Source: JBEKDJ01 sp050014415
GTDB taxonomy: Bacteria > Desulfobacterota > BSN033 > UBA1163
DNA: 28,139 nt
Assembly: GCA_050014415.1 (NCBI GenBank)
Contig: JBEKDJ010000041.1
Span: 1 to 28,139, forward strand
Direction of reading: 5' to 3'
The notes under the pieces were generated by a model. It was not told the origin of the DNA and searched no databases. It saw only the letters and a list, made by a program, of their open reading frames with translations. The position numbers and the translations under genes are program-made. This document shows positions 1 to 8,136 of this stretch, one piece after another (position 1 is the first letter of the stretch; each line of letters starts with the position of its first letter).

Positions 1-516
1 AAATTCCAGCTGACATTCCATGTGAAGAGGTTGCAAGAGATGATGGAACAACGATCCCAGATTGTGGAATGCAATCTTCTACACGAATCTAGCCAATACT
101 GACTTCCCCTTCTCGAAGAAGAATTGTCACTTTTCCCCTCTCGACTAATTGTAACTCTGGGGGAGCCACTCTTAAAGGCCCCATTAATTGATGCGAAAAA
201 AACCTTGGTGCGCCGGTATTGGAGATATACTCCAGACTGGGTAAGAACCAAAGCCGTTTTCTCGTTTGTGTCTCAAGAGGAAAACAAGCTTTATCGAAGG
301 CTTTTCACGTTCCCTCACCAACCAAGCCTGCGAAAAAGATTCTACGGTGCCACGCTTCAGTCATATCTAGGGTATATGAAGGCCGCCATGACTCAAGGTT
401 AAGAGCTATACCTTTTGGCTCAATGGTCAACATAACTAGTCGGCTATTTCTACATTTATACCTTTTTCAAGTCCCGATAAAGAGATTAAATTCTATACAC
501 TTAATTTCGCTAACTC
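1..516. other. left-edge stretch without a supported gene
   Basis: No recognisable gene was found here. Plus-strand frame 1 stays open from the edge to a TGA at 100-102 and could be the last 33 residues of a gene cut by the window, but the peptide matches no family I know. A 92-codon frame at 124-402 has a weak TTG start, no clear ribosome binding site and no recognisable motif, so it is not called. No convincing terminator for the minus-strand CoA-transferase that ends at 517 is visible. Confidence 0.3.
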
Positions 517-3249
517 CTAAATTATGCCGGCTTTCATCAGCTTATTTAGCTTGGAAGGTCCAAACCCTATATATTTGAGGTAGATGTGTTCATTGTCGTA
601 GCCCACTGGTCGGCACACCCATTTTGTCCTGATGGGTGTTTCTGTCATTTTATGTTGCGCCTGAGCCACAGCGAGTTCTCCATAAACAGGGTCTTTAACC
701 GGAGTAAAGATCCCCCTGTCTAACCAGTTGCCATCTTTCATGGCCTCCTCAGGAGAACAAACTGGCGCTAGCACCGGGGTAATGGGAGCCAAACGACCCT
801 TCTTTGCATATTTTACCGACATGCTTACCAGTTCCTCCTTGGTGTATTTGCATGTCTCGGCAAAGATCAACGGCGCCCATTTCAATTGCTCCTCTTTTTT
901 TATAAAAGTTGTCGGGGTCGTCCAACTCGCGGCGCCCCACTCATCCCATTTCCCCACCATGTCGGCAAATGCTTGCCACATCTCCAACCTTAAGCCGCCT
1001 AGGAAAATGGTTCCATCCTTGGTGGGTGCGAAACAATATACCCAGCTGGTAATATCCAGTTGGCCAAAGCGCTCAGCAATAACTCCGTGTTCCTGGTACC
1101 ACAACGCAGCCCAACCATCAAAACAGGCGTAAGCCTCAGCCGTAGCGACATCAAGCGCCTGTCCTTCTCCGGTCATTCCCCTCCAGTGCAAAGCAGCCAG
1201 AATACCAACTGCCATAAATGTTCCCGGTTGGACCCAACCTATCCAGGGGCCAGCCTTGGTGGGAACCGCCCAAGGGCATTCATTGTAGTTTTTACCCTCG
1301 GGCATAACTTCTCCTGTAGCTGACTGTATTCCTGATCTGGCCTGAGCTATATTATCGTAGTCTGGCATCCGTCTCCGGCTCATCGGCCCGAACTGCCCAT
1401 AGGCTGTTATGGAAGCGAATATCAGCCTGGGATTAATCTCCTTTAACTGTTCATAGCCAATACCCCACTCATCCATTACTCCCGGTCTATAGGTCTCTAT
1501 AAGCACGTCCGCCTGACTTACCAGACCTTTGAGTATCTCTCTGCCTTCCGGCTCCTTCAGGTTCAGGGTGATGTGAAACTTATTTCTCCCCTCAGTCAAA
1601 TAGTTAAGACCCTCACCGTTGTACAGCATACCGTAAGGGGTACAGGTTCTGATGAAATCCCCCTCCGGGGGCTCTATTCTCACAACCGCAGCACCAAATT
1701 CGGCCAACATTGAAGAGCAATAGCATCCTGCGAAACTTTTATAACTCAGGTCCAACACGGTTATATCATTCATAGCCTCAGGCTTGGTATGCGCAATCCG
1801 AGGGTTATCTCCCTCCTTCACCCAATCTGCCAAAGTTGACTTCTCTCTCTCTGTTGTACTCTTCTTTTTCTCTTCGCGGGACCTAAACGAGCTAGACTCG
1901 GTCTCTTGCCATAACAAGTCCTTTACCATGATAAGTCCTGCCTTACCATCCCAATCAGATGGTGGCCGACGTTTCTGCACGTCAGCCCATTTGCCCAAAG
2001 CGCCGCACTCATACAACTGCTTGATCTCGTCTTCGCTCTTACCCAAATGATTTATCATTATGTATTCATTGTCGAAGCCCACTGGCCTGGCCGACCACCT
2101 AACCCTTGGTGGCGTCTTGGACATCATCACTGGAAATTCATGAACGAAGTACTGACCTAAGAGAGGGTCATCCACCTCGGTCATAAAGCCCCGCTCGCGG
2201 AAATGCTTATCCTCCACGACATCCTTGCTAGTGTATAGGCGAGACGCGGCGAAGCCGTGTTTTTCGGCTAATCGCTCAACTTCCTCGGGGGTTTTGGCTC
2301 TCACCCAACTGGCAATGATTCTGATAATTTCAGTGGCATTATCCTCCTGCAATCGAGTTAGGTGGTCTTTAAATCTGGGATCGTCAGCCAGTTCCGGCCT
2401 GTCCATAGCGGTGCACAAGCCTCGGAACTCCTCTAGGGCTGGTGCTGCTATTACCACAAAGGTATCATCAGCACAGCAGAACGTGTCGGCCGGACATATG
2501 GATACGTCCCTGTTCCCGGCCGGCATAGCTACCTTGCCAGTAATTTGCTGGTAAGGCCAGACCCATGACATTGCCCGCATAATCGCTTCACTCTGTGACA
2601 GCTCAATATACTGACCCTTCCCTGTCCTCTCTCGATAGTGAAGAGCAGCCAATACAGCCAATTCGCCCATCAATGCGCCATAACTGTCGCAGACAAATAG
2701 GCGGCTCTTAAGGGGCGGCCGATTAGGAAAACTCGACATCCAGGCGTATCCAGAAAATGCCTGGGCTGCACCATCGTTAGAAGGTCTATTCTCCATGGCA
2801 TATTGGCCCCACTGGCCAAAGCCATTCTTGGAGATGTAAATAATGCCTGGATTAATTTCCTTGATCTTTTGGTAGCCGACATTCCAGCTGTCCATCACTC
2901 CAGGTCTCAGATTATCTTCAATGATGTCGAATTTGACCGCGAGTTCTCGAAACACCTTCTGCGCCTCAATCTTATGCAAATCCAAGCCCACCCAGTATTT
3001 ATTGGGGTTATCGTGTACAAACCCCGGCCCCTGCTCCCTAAACAAATTCGCGAAGGGAGCCATGTCACGATGCGTATCTCCCATGGGAGGGATTTCACAC
3101 TTTATGACTTCAGCACCCATCTCCGCTAGAAAAGCTGGCCCCAAAGGGCCCAGTATAAGAGTGCAAACCTCAAGTACCCTGATACCTTCTAATGGTAAAG
3201 GCTTGGAGTGCTTCTTTTCTCTATAATTCTTCCACGTTTCTTCTGCCAT
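517..3249 (-). CDS. fused two-domain family III (CaiB/BaiF) CoA-transferase
   Basis: The product is 910 residues, about twice the usual length of a family III CoA-transferase, and consists of two homologous CaiB/BaiF domains (about 15-420 and 490-905) joined by a charged Lys/Glu/Ser-rich linker (about 430-485). Both halves begin with the family's opening strand and nucleotide-fold pattern and carry the 'LRPGVMD/YRPGVMD' block. The N-terminal half has an Asp (D188, in CDSYG) where the family places its catalytic aspartate, just before AALHYR. The C-terminal half has WVQPG (around 672-676) there, with no acidic residue. It probably moves CoA between organic acids in the cytoplasm, with one catalytic and one structural half, like a covalently joined heterodimer. 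The substrate is unknown. No operon partner is evident. The ATG start has only a distant purine-rich stretch upstream. Family assignment is sure; reaction partners are not. Confidence 0.9.
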   Translation of the reverse strand: MAEETWKNYREKKHSKPLPLEGIRVLEVCTLILGPLGPAFLAEMGAEVIKCEIPPMGDTHRDMAPFANLFREQGPGFVHDNPNKYWVGLDLHKIEAQKVFRELAVKFDIIEDNLRPGVMDSWNVGYQKIKEINPGIIYISKNGFGQWGQYAMENRPSNDGAAQAFSGYAWMSSFPNRPPLKSRLFVCDSYGALMGELAVLAALHYRERTGKGQYIELSQSEAIMRAMSWVWPYQQITGKVAMPAGNRDVSICPADTFCCADDTFVVIAAPALEEFRGLCTAMDRPELADDPRFKDHLTRLQEDNATEIIRIIASWVRAKTPEEVERLAEKHGFAASRLYTSKDVVEDKHFRERGFMTEVDDPLLGQYFVHEFPVMMSKTPPRVRWSARPVGFDNEYIMINHLGKSEDEIKQLYECGALGKWADVQKRRPPSDWDGKAGLIMVKDLLWQETESSSFRSREEKKKSTTEREKSTLADWVKEGDNPRIAHTKPEAMNDITVLDLSYKSFAGCYCSSMLAEFGAAVVRIEPPEGDFIRTCTPYGMLYNGEGLNYLTEGRNKFHITLNLKEPEGREILKGLVSQADVLIETYRPGVMDEWGIGYEQLKEINPRLIFASITAYGQFGPMSRRRMPDYDNIAQARSGIQSATGEVMPEGKNYNECPWAVPTKAGPWIGWVQPGTFMAVGILAALHWRGMTGEGQALDVATAEAYACFDGWAALWYQEHGVIAERFGQLDITSWVYCFAPTKDGTIFLGGLRLEMWQAFADMVGKWDEWGAASWTTPTTFIKKEEQLKWAPLIFAETCKYTKEELVSMSVKYAKKGRLAPITPVLAPVCSPEEAMKDGNWLDRGIFTPVKDPVYGELAVAQAQHKMTETPIRTKWVCRPVGYDNEHIYLKYIGFGPSKLNKLMKAGII

Positions 3250-3519
3250 AACAATGAGCTACCTTCCTTTCTCTGAAGTCCCAGCTCACCGGCGCCCCTA
3301 ACATGGCCAGTTTTTGAGGCATGCAAGTTTTCCTTAGATATAACGCTGAAATCTCTGAATGCTTGGAGACAACCTTAAACGCCTATCGGCCTTTCTCCCT
3401 GTTAAGCTAGAAGTATCAATCGTCATCACACATACAATACGCTTGCATTGCCCTGTTTGTCTACGCAGATTTTAGGACGATCCATGACTAGTGTCAAGAC
3501 CTAGGGGGCGAAAGAAAAA

Positions 3520-4344
3520 GTGAGGCCCCCTACCATTACAGGTAAACTGAACGGAATCATCAGTATCGGTGGTACAACTGGGACTCAAATGGGAACAAGT
3601 ATTATGATGTCATTGCCCTTTGGTGTGCTGAAGTTTGCTATGTCTAGCACAGCGTCACTCCCCGGATTTGCTTCAAGATGTATTGGCACTGCTGATATAG
3701 TGCTGATGCACTCAGTGGTGGAGATTGCTGGGCTGAATAACCTAATGAGAAACGTTCTAGCTAGGGCTGCTGGAGCTATTTGTGGAATGGTGGAAGGCTC
3801 AACCAAAGTTCCTCTCTCACTTCCTGGAAGGGGTGAAAAACCCTTCATTGCAATGACACTCTTCGGCCCTTGTGAGGAGTGCGCCAAGAATGTCAGGAAG
3901 AGGCTTGAGGGAAAGGGATACCAGGTCATTGGCTTCTCTGCTGCTGGTATTGGTGACAGAGCTATGAAGGAAATAATAGAGCGACAGGATATTTTCGGTG
4001 CAGTCATTGATCTTGCCCCAGGTGGCGTCGGCGAGGAATTGCTCGGTTTTACCAGGGCCGCGGGTTCCACGAGGCTCGAAGCTGCTGGCGAGAAAGGAAT
4101 ACCACAGATTATTGCTCCATGTGGTATCAACTGGGGTAGTCCACGGAAAAGAGATTATAAGCCAGAGTGTAAAGTGCGGAAGAAGCGCGACTATGATGCT
4201 GCCCGTACGTTTGTAAGATTATCTAAAGATGAGATGATTAGGGTAGCAGATGCCATGGCAGGAAAACTGAATAAAGCCCTTGGCCCGGTAAGGGTTGTCA
4301 TTCCTCTTGGTGGATGGTCATCATTAGATAGTGTCTGTCCATAA
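3520..4344 (+). CDS. truncated Tm-1-like ATP-binding / UPF0261 family protein (probably a broken gene)
   Basis: The 274-residue frame (GTG start) matches the middle and C-terminal parts of the UPF0261/Tm-1-like family. It opens inside the N-terminal domain at the 'GIISIGGTTGTQMGTS' block, runs through 'LPFGVLKFAMSSTAS' and 'VVEIAGLN', and reaches 'VVIPLGGWSSLD' near the C-terminus. Family members are about 400 residues; roughly the first 90 are absent, and none of the three upstream plus frames supplies them. The frame is stopped shortly before a palindromic repeat (4357-4426), and typical family C-terminal sequence reappears beyond it (4438-4564). Family landmarks such as the FHATGTGG block are also altered (here FSAAGIGD). 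I infer a decaying gene fragment. A short divergent functional form is possible but less likely. Confidence 0.75.
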   Translation: MRPPTITGKLNGIISIGGTTGTQMGTSIMMSLPFGVLKFAMSSTASLPGFASRCIGTADIVLMHSVVEIAGLNNLMRNVLARAAGAICGMVEGSTKVPLSLPGRGEKPFIAMTLFGPCEECAKNVRKRLEGKGYQVIGFSAAGIGDRAMKEIIERQDIFGAVIDLAPGGVGEELLGFTRAAGSTRLEAAGEKGIPQIIAPCGINWGSPRKRDYKPECKVRKKRDYDAARTFVRLSKDEMIRVADAMAGKLNKALGPVRVVIPLGGWSSLDSVCP

Positions 4345-4356
4345 ACAGCCTTTTCT

Positions 4357-4426
4357 GTCATGCCGGACTTGATCCGGCATCCAGAAGGTCTTGAAAGGAC
4401 TGGATTCCGGCTTTCGCCGGAATGAC
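4357..4426. repeat. REP/MITE-like double palindrome inserted in the UPF0261 gene
   Basis: About 70 bases bounded by GTCATGCCGG and CCGGAATGAC, which are imperfect inverted ends. It holds two hairpins: ATGCCGGActtgaTCCGGCAT at the left and TTCCGGCtttcGCCGGAA at the right. Elements of this form are common dispersed repeats in many bacterial genomes. It lies between two parts of a UPF0261 reading frame. A half-like copy (ttttcaccggaatg) lies near 18950-18966. Confidence 0.75.
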
Positions 4427-4437
4427 GGTTCTAATTG

Positions 4438-4564
4438 AAGCTGCAATTTATTAAAGAAGCGGCTAAGAAGTGAGATTGGAGTTAGGGAGGTGGAGGCCGA
4501 CCTTGACACGCCCCAGTTTGCGCAAGCGATCGTTGACGCTTTTGATGAGATCATGGTGTCCTGA
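4438..4564 (+). pseudogene. stranded C-terminal remnant of the UPF0261 gene
   Basis: Beyond the repeat, 4438-4470 reads KLQFIKEAAKK in the same frame as the upstream gene and then stops at a TGA. One base over, 4472-4564 reads EIGVREVEADLDTPQFAQAI and on to a natural TGA. This matches the family's C-terminal pattern (V-R-E-V-x-A-x-x-D-x-P-x-F-A). The gene has therefore suffered both an insertion and a one-base frameshift. Confidence 0.65.
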
Positions 4565-4565
4565 A

Positions 4566-4832
4566 TCACTGGCCAAGGGGCGAAAACGGATCGCCGCCGG
4601 GCTGCGGGGGGCCATTGTGCCGTGACCGCAGGAAGATCATCACGGCGATCGCGCAGAGAAGAGCGGAGGCGCCAATACCGGTAAAGACGGCCACGGCGTC
4701 CTTACCTTGCCAGCCACGCAGCACCACTTCCAGCGCCACAACCTGAGCTGCGACGATCACCACCAGTGCGATCGCTGCCTTCCTTAGTTGTCGCGCTCTC
4801 TGCTGGAGCGTTTGTATGTCCATCTGGTCCAT
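4566..4832 (-). CDS. small two-helix membrane protein
   Basis: An 88-residue protein with a charged, Gln/Arg-rich N-terminus, two hydrophobic helices (about 19-38 and 47-67) and a Pro/Gly-rich tail. No known family was recognised. Its ATG overlaps the stop codon of the Rieske gene by one base (TAATG), so the two are very probably translationally coupled. It ends the operon ferredoxin, AOR, cytochrome b, Rieske, small membrane protein. I infer a small accessory or anchoring subunit of that complex. It stops two bases before the convergent UPF0261 remnant, and no terminator is visible. Confidence 0.7.
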   Translation of the reverse strand: MDQMDIQTLQQRARQLRKAAIALVVIVAAQVVALEVVLRGWQGKDAVAVFTGIGASALLCAIAVMIFLRSRHNGPPQPGGDPFSPLGQ

Positions 4833-5350
4833 TATGATTGAATCCCCATCGCGTAGATGGTGTTGCCTTCCACGCTCAACTCAATACCAGGTAGTGGGCG
4901 GCGCGGCGGTCCCATCAACACCGCACCTGTCTCAGCCGCAAATGCAGCATTGTGGCAGGGGCAGATCAATCTCTCCGATACCACATCCCAATAGACGACA
5001 CACGAGAGATGTGTACAGGTCCCCTCGTAAGCGCGCCACTCCCCGTTCGGCAGATGCACCAGCAGGGCAGGATCATCCTTCCCCGGGTAGATGAAGGGTC
5101 GAGCTTCTCCAACCGGTATGTCTGTTACCTGTCCCAGCGCCACCTTCGGGAAGCGCTCTTCCCTGCTCCTCACGAAGCGCCGTGCAAAGGGGACGGATGC
5201 TAAGAAGAGTGCTGCAGAACAGGCCATCAGGAACGTGAGAAACCCTCGACGGCTCGCCACCGTGTCAGCCAGGCTATCAAGGGAAAGCTCCGGTAACAAG
5301 TTCTCGTCCGGCCGGGACTGCAAGCTCTTTTCCCTCTGTGCCTCTGACAC
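4832..5350 (-). CDS. Rieske [2Fe-2S] protein, membrane-tethered
   Basis: A 172-residue Rieske protein. The cluster motifs are complete: CTHLSC (C112, H114, C117) and CPCH (C130, C132, H133). Near the N-terminus, SRRGF (33-37) followed by a hydrophobic helix looks like a Tat signal or uncleaved anchor, which would put the domain on the outer face of the membrane as in bc1-type complexes. I place the start at the GTG at 5350 because AGGAGG lies nine bases upstream, just inside the end of the cytochrome b gene. A GTG at 5368 would add six residues but has no ribosome binding site. It lies between a NarI/DsrM-like cytochrome b and a small membrane protein, in an operon led by ferredoxin and AOR. 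No bc1-type cytochrome b is present, so its electron partner is unusual. Rieske identity is sure; the role is inferred. Confidence 0.9.
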   Translation of the reverse strand: MSEAQREKSLQSRPDENLLPELSLDSLADTVASRRGFLTFLMACSAALFLASVPFARRFVRSREERFPKVALGQVTDIPVGEARPFIYPGKDDPALLVHLPNGEWRAYEGTCTHLSCVVYWDVVSERLICPCHNAAFAAETGAVLMGPPRRPLPGIELSVEGNTIYAMGIQS

Positions 5351-5354
5351 GACT

Positions 5355-6350
5355 CTATGCCTCCTCACCCAGCATCTGCCGGTTCCCTGCGTCTATCGCT
5401 ACCTGCTTCGATGAGAACCCCGCTGCCTGGCGGTGACGCCGGCAAGACGGGCAAAGGGACAACACCTCTGGATCCGCCACATCCCCAGCTACTTGGACGC
5501 CGGCAGAAGCTAACGCCCCTTGTAAATCTCTCGGGGTCCAAACTGCCGAAAGGGTCTTGCCACACCGGTTGCAGCGGCTTGGCTCAACAAGGCCAGGTGC
5601 TTCCGCCGCGTCAAGAGCGATGGTAGCAGGGCTCACCTCAATGTGGAAGAGCTTGCTGAACGGAACCCAGATTAGCCCCAGAACAACGATCATTTCATGT
5701 AGAACCACCAATTGACGGTGACCCATGCCGTTGAGAAACTTATAGCTTACAGTGAGCAATAAGCCACTCACCGTTATCGCCAGCAAAAGGTATAAAGAGC
5801 TGAGCTGGTCCTTCAGTCTTTCTGCTTTTTCCTCCGGCCGCATCCTGAAGCTGAAGCGTTGCCAGAAAGCGAGAATGAGCCCCAGGAGCAACAGAAGTGA
5901 TCCCAGATTGATCGCATTGAAGGCGAGGAAAGCGATCGGACTTCCAACTTGGAACGTGATCAATGGGATGTTGAACATACGGGCACAGTAGGTCTGCTGC
6001 CCCACAAGAGAGAAGCTCATGCAGCCCCAGGCGAGGGCAAAGCAGACGGCACTGACGATGACTACGCCCCAAAAGATGGCAAAATGGGTGAACCAGCGTA
6101 GCCAGCTGCGGCGGACGATGAAGGTCTGTAAGAGCAAACGGGTGATCACGGATCTAATCAGGGTGACAAGGTTTGGCTTCCAGGCGCGCTGTTGCAGGGC
6201 GCGCGCTGACCTCCCCCATAGAGTTCGGTTCGGGGGGTAGCGAAGCCAGGCCACGAAGCGGTACAAACAGCCGACCACGAACAAGATACTCGCTACCTGA
6301 TAGCCAAGCACCGCCAAGTCAATATATATGAACCCAACCTTCAGGACCAT
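5355..6350 (-). CDS. NarI/DsrM/HdrE-like cytochrome b membrane subunit with C-terminal four-Cys site
   Basis: A 331-residue integral membrane protein with about five helices. Histidines at helix edges fit b-type heme ligation as in NarI/DsrM/HdrE-type subunits: H89 in WFTHFAIFWG, H211 and H218 in GHRQLVVLHE, and H236 in KLFH. A soluble tail follows with CNRCG (C260, C263) and CPSC (C300, C303), which looks like a zinc ribbon or rubredoxin-like site and is not usual for NarI. It would carry electrons between a cytoplasmic or periplasmic partner and the quinone pool. It is followed four bases later by the Rieske gene and preceded by the AOR gene, with a repeat (6374-6474) in the 79-base gap. 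I infer that it is the membrane core of an AOR-linked redox complex. The exact family is uncertain. Confidence 0.75.
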   Translation of the reverse strand: MVLKVGFIYIDLAVLGYQVASILFVVGCLYRFVAWLRYPPNRTLWGRSARALQQRAWKPNLVTLIRSVITRLLLQTFIVRRSWLRWFTHFAIFWGVVIVSAVCFALAWGCMSFSLVGQQTYCARMFNIPLITFQVGSPIAFLAFNAINLGSLLLLLGLILAFWQRFSFRMRPEEKAERLKDQLSSLYLLLAITVSGLLLTVSYKFLNGMGHRQLVVLHEMIVVLGLIWVPFSKLFHIEVSPATIALDAAEAPGLVEPSRCNRCGKTLSAVWTPRDLQGALASAGVQVAGDVADPEVLSLCPSCRRHRQAAGFSSKQVAIDAGNRQMLGEEA

Positions 6351-6373
6351 GATCTACCCTTTCTTTGGTCTCA

Positions 6374-6474
6374 GTTCACCCCGTTAGAAAACCCTGTCGT
6401 TTGCTCCGTTGGATACTGAAAAACCTGCATCATTGAGTGCGTGGGGAAGCTCCGTCCTTTCTAACGGGGTTCAC
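6374..6474. repeat. MITE-like element with 12-bp inverted ends overlapping the AOR 3' end
   Basis: CCCCGTTAGAAA (6379-6390) and its perfect complement TTTCTAACGGGG (6458-6469) face each other about 67 bases apart, each bordered outward by a TTCA-type sequence. The stop codon of the upstream AOR gene (6430-6432) lies inside the element, so its last codons (NPVRKDGASPRTQ) come from the repeat. The pattern looks like a small non-autonomous mobile element. No second copy was found in the window. Confidence 0.6.
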
Positions 6475-8124
6475 TTTCCTCTTGTCAAGTATGTCTGCTA
6501 CATCTTTCAGATCGAAAGACTCCAGGGTGGCGCGAGCAGGCACTCCAGTGGTCGGATCCCAGCCGCGCAATTTGTAGTAACGGTCCTTCATCGCCTCCAT
6601 ATGGCTACGATCTTTCGCAATGTCCTCGAAACGGCCCTCAGGCACCGGAGCGGCGAAGTATTGGTCGGGAAGGGTGTCGTATTCTCGCCGTAGTCCCCCC
6701 TGGCAATTGAAGGTGCGCTCGATTTGATGCAGCCGCTGCTGGTAAATCGCCAGCTCGCGAGCAGTGATCTTTTTGCCTAAACCGGTCGACAGCACCTCAG
6801 CGTGCACTTCCGCTGTTATCGGCAGTCCGTTGAACTCCGTGTGCCACTTGCAGCCCCCAACGATTTCGGCCCTGCCGATCGCATCCTCGGCATGGACGAT
6901 TGTCTCTGCCTTGCCCACATCCTCCTTTGGGAAGGGCAAACGGGTACCCTCAACTCCCTCTGCAAAATGTCCGTAGAACTCCACAAACTCATCCGAGACC
7001 GCACCGCTATTGCCTGCGTCTAAACGGAAGACATGCCGCTCGGACCCGCGACCAATCGCCCGCGCAGCGCGTATCCGGCCCTCTGCCAAGACATCACCGA
7101 ACCCTTCGCGTCTGGCAATCATTTCTGCCAATTTGAGAAGTGCCTCGTCATTTCCTCGTGTCAGCGGGAAGCCGACATCCTTTTCGTTAATGATGCCTTG
7201 TTCGAACAATTCGGTTACCCAGGACATCATGGCACCCAGGGAACTGGCATCGTACCCATTCTTATTGCTGCAGAGTGCTAACTCCTCGCTCAGTAACATG
7301 CCCGGGACGTAGTTTCCCTCTTCGAATAACCGTGGGCATAGGCTTGGGCAGCCAAAGCAGACCGTCATCTGGGGTCCTTTGTCTCGCCGGAGCTTCTGGA
7401 TAGAAACAGTTCTATCAGGGTCAATTACTTTTAGTGAGTCGAGGGTCCGCGCACACACCTCGTAAAAACGCTCCGGCCTCGCAATACGAAGCCCGCCTGT
7501 CCCCTGCACGGCGATCGCCTTCAGTTTTTTTGAGCCCATGACCGCACCCAGACCGGTTGCTCCTGCCGAGTCCCTTGTGTTGCCGATGATGGTAGCAAAG
7601 CGGATCAGCTTCTCTCCAGCTGGCCCGATGCATGCCCACTCAATTTCCTCGGCATTCAGGTCGTTGCGCAGCGCCTTCGGTGTCTCATGGGTGTCCAGCC
7701 CCCAGAGGTTGGCCGCCGACCGGATGGTTACCTCCTCATTGTTGATGGCCAGGTAGACTGGCTCTGCCGCTTGCCCTGTGATCACCAGGTGGTCATACCC
7801 AGCATACTTCAGCTCTGGTGCAAATGAGCCCCCGAAGCTCGCCACACCGAGCAGATCGGTAAGTGGTGATTTGCTGGTGACATGACAGCGCCCTGAACCC
7901 GGCATCATCGTGCCGGAAAGTGGGCCGCTATCGAAGCTGAGCACATTATCCGGTCCCATCGGATCGACAGGCGGGAAGCCCGCTTTCTCCCATACGATCC
8001 GGGTGCCGATCCCTCTGCCGCCCAGGAACCTCTCTGCGTAAACGGCTGTTGGGGTGGTCCAAACCGTCCGACGGGTCAGGTCAACCCACAGAATCTTGCC
8101 TGCGTAGAGATATCCATTTTTCAT
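6430..8124 (-). CDS. AOR-family tungsten/molybdenum oxidoreductase, short form (AOR-1)
   Basis: A 564-residue member of the aldehyde:ferredoxin oxidoreductase family. The N-terminal domain has FLGGRGIGTR (33-42), GRCHVTSKSPL (78-88) and GLGAVMGSKKLKAI (191-204), the pterin-binding landmarks. The [4Fe-4S] cysteines are C256, C259 and C263 (CFGCPSLC), with C425 (GGCKWH) as the likely fourth ligand. It is shorter than the usual 600-650 residues and lacks the RGxDH block seen in the paralogue at 9389-11329, so its substrate pocket probably differs. It would oxidise an aldehyde or reduce an acid or CoA ester in the cytoplasm. It starts 12 bases after a four-cluster ferredoxin gene and precedes cytochrome b and Rieske genes. 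The C-terminal 13 or so residues derive from an inserted repeat. Family is certain; the reaction is not. Confidence 0.9.
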   Translation of the reverse strand: MKNGYLYAGKILWVDLTRRTVWTTPTAVYAERFLGGRGIGTRIVWEKAGFPPVDPMGPDNVLSFDSGPLSGTMMPGSGRCHVTSKSPLTDLLGVASFGGSFAPELKYAGYDHLVITGQAAEPVYLAINNEEVTIRSAANLWGLDTHETPKALRNDLNAEEIEWACIGPAGEKLIRFATIIGNTRDSAGATGLGAVMGSKKLKAIAVQGTGGLRIARPERFYEVCARTLDSLKVIDPDRTVSIQKLRRDKGPQMTVCFGCPSLCPRLFEEGNYVPGMLLSEELALCSNKNGYDASSLGAMMSWVTELFEQGIINEKDVGFPLTRGNDEALLKLAEMIARREGFGDVLAEGRIRAARAIGRGSERHVFRLDAGNSGAVSDEFVEFYGHFAEGVEGTRLPFPKEDVGKAETIVHAEDAIGRAEIVGGCKWHTEFNGLPITAEVHAEVLSTGLGKKITARELAIYQQRLHQIERTFNCQGGLRREYDTLPDQYFAAPVPEGRFEDIAKDRSHMEAMKDRYYKLRGWDPTTGVPARATLESFDLKDVADILDKRKVNPVRKDGASPRTQ

Positions 8125-8136
8125 GCACGTGCCTCT

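Noticed and set aside
124..402. 92-codon plus-strand frame
   Set aside because: TTG start, no ribosome binding site and no family pattern; not supported as a gene.
3585..4130. 181-codon minus-strand frame
   Set aside because: It is antisense to the UPF0261 gene, whose protein pattern is unmistakable.
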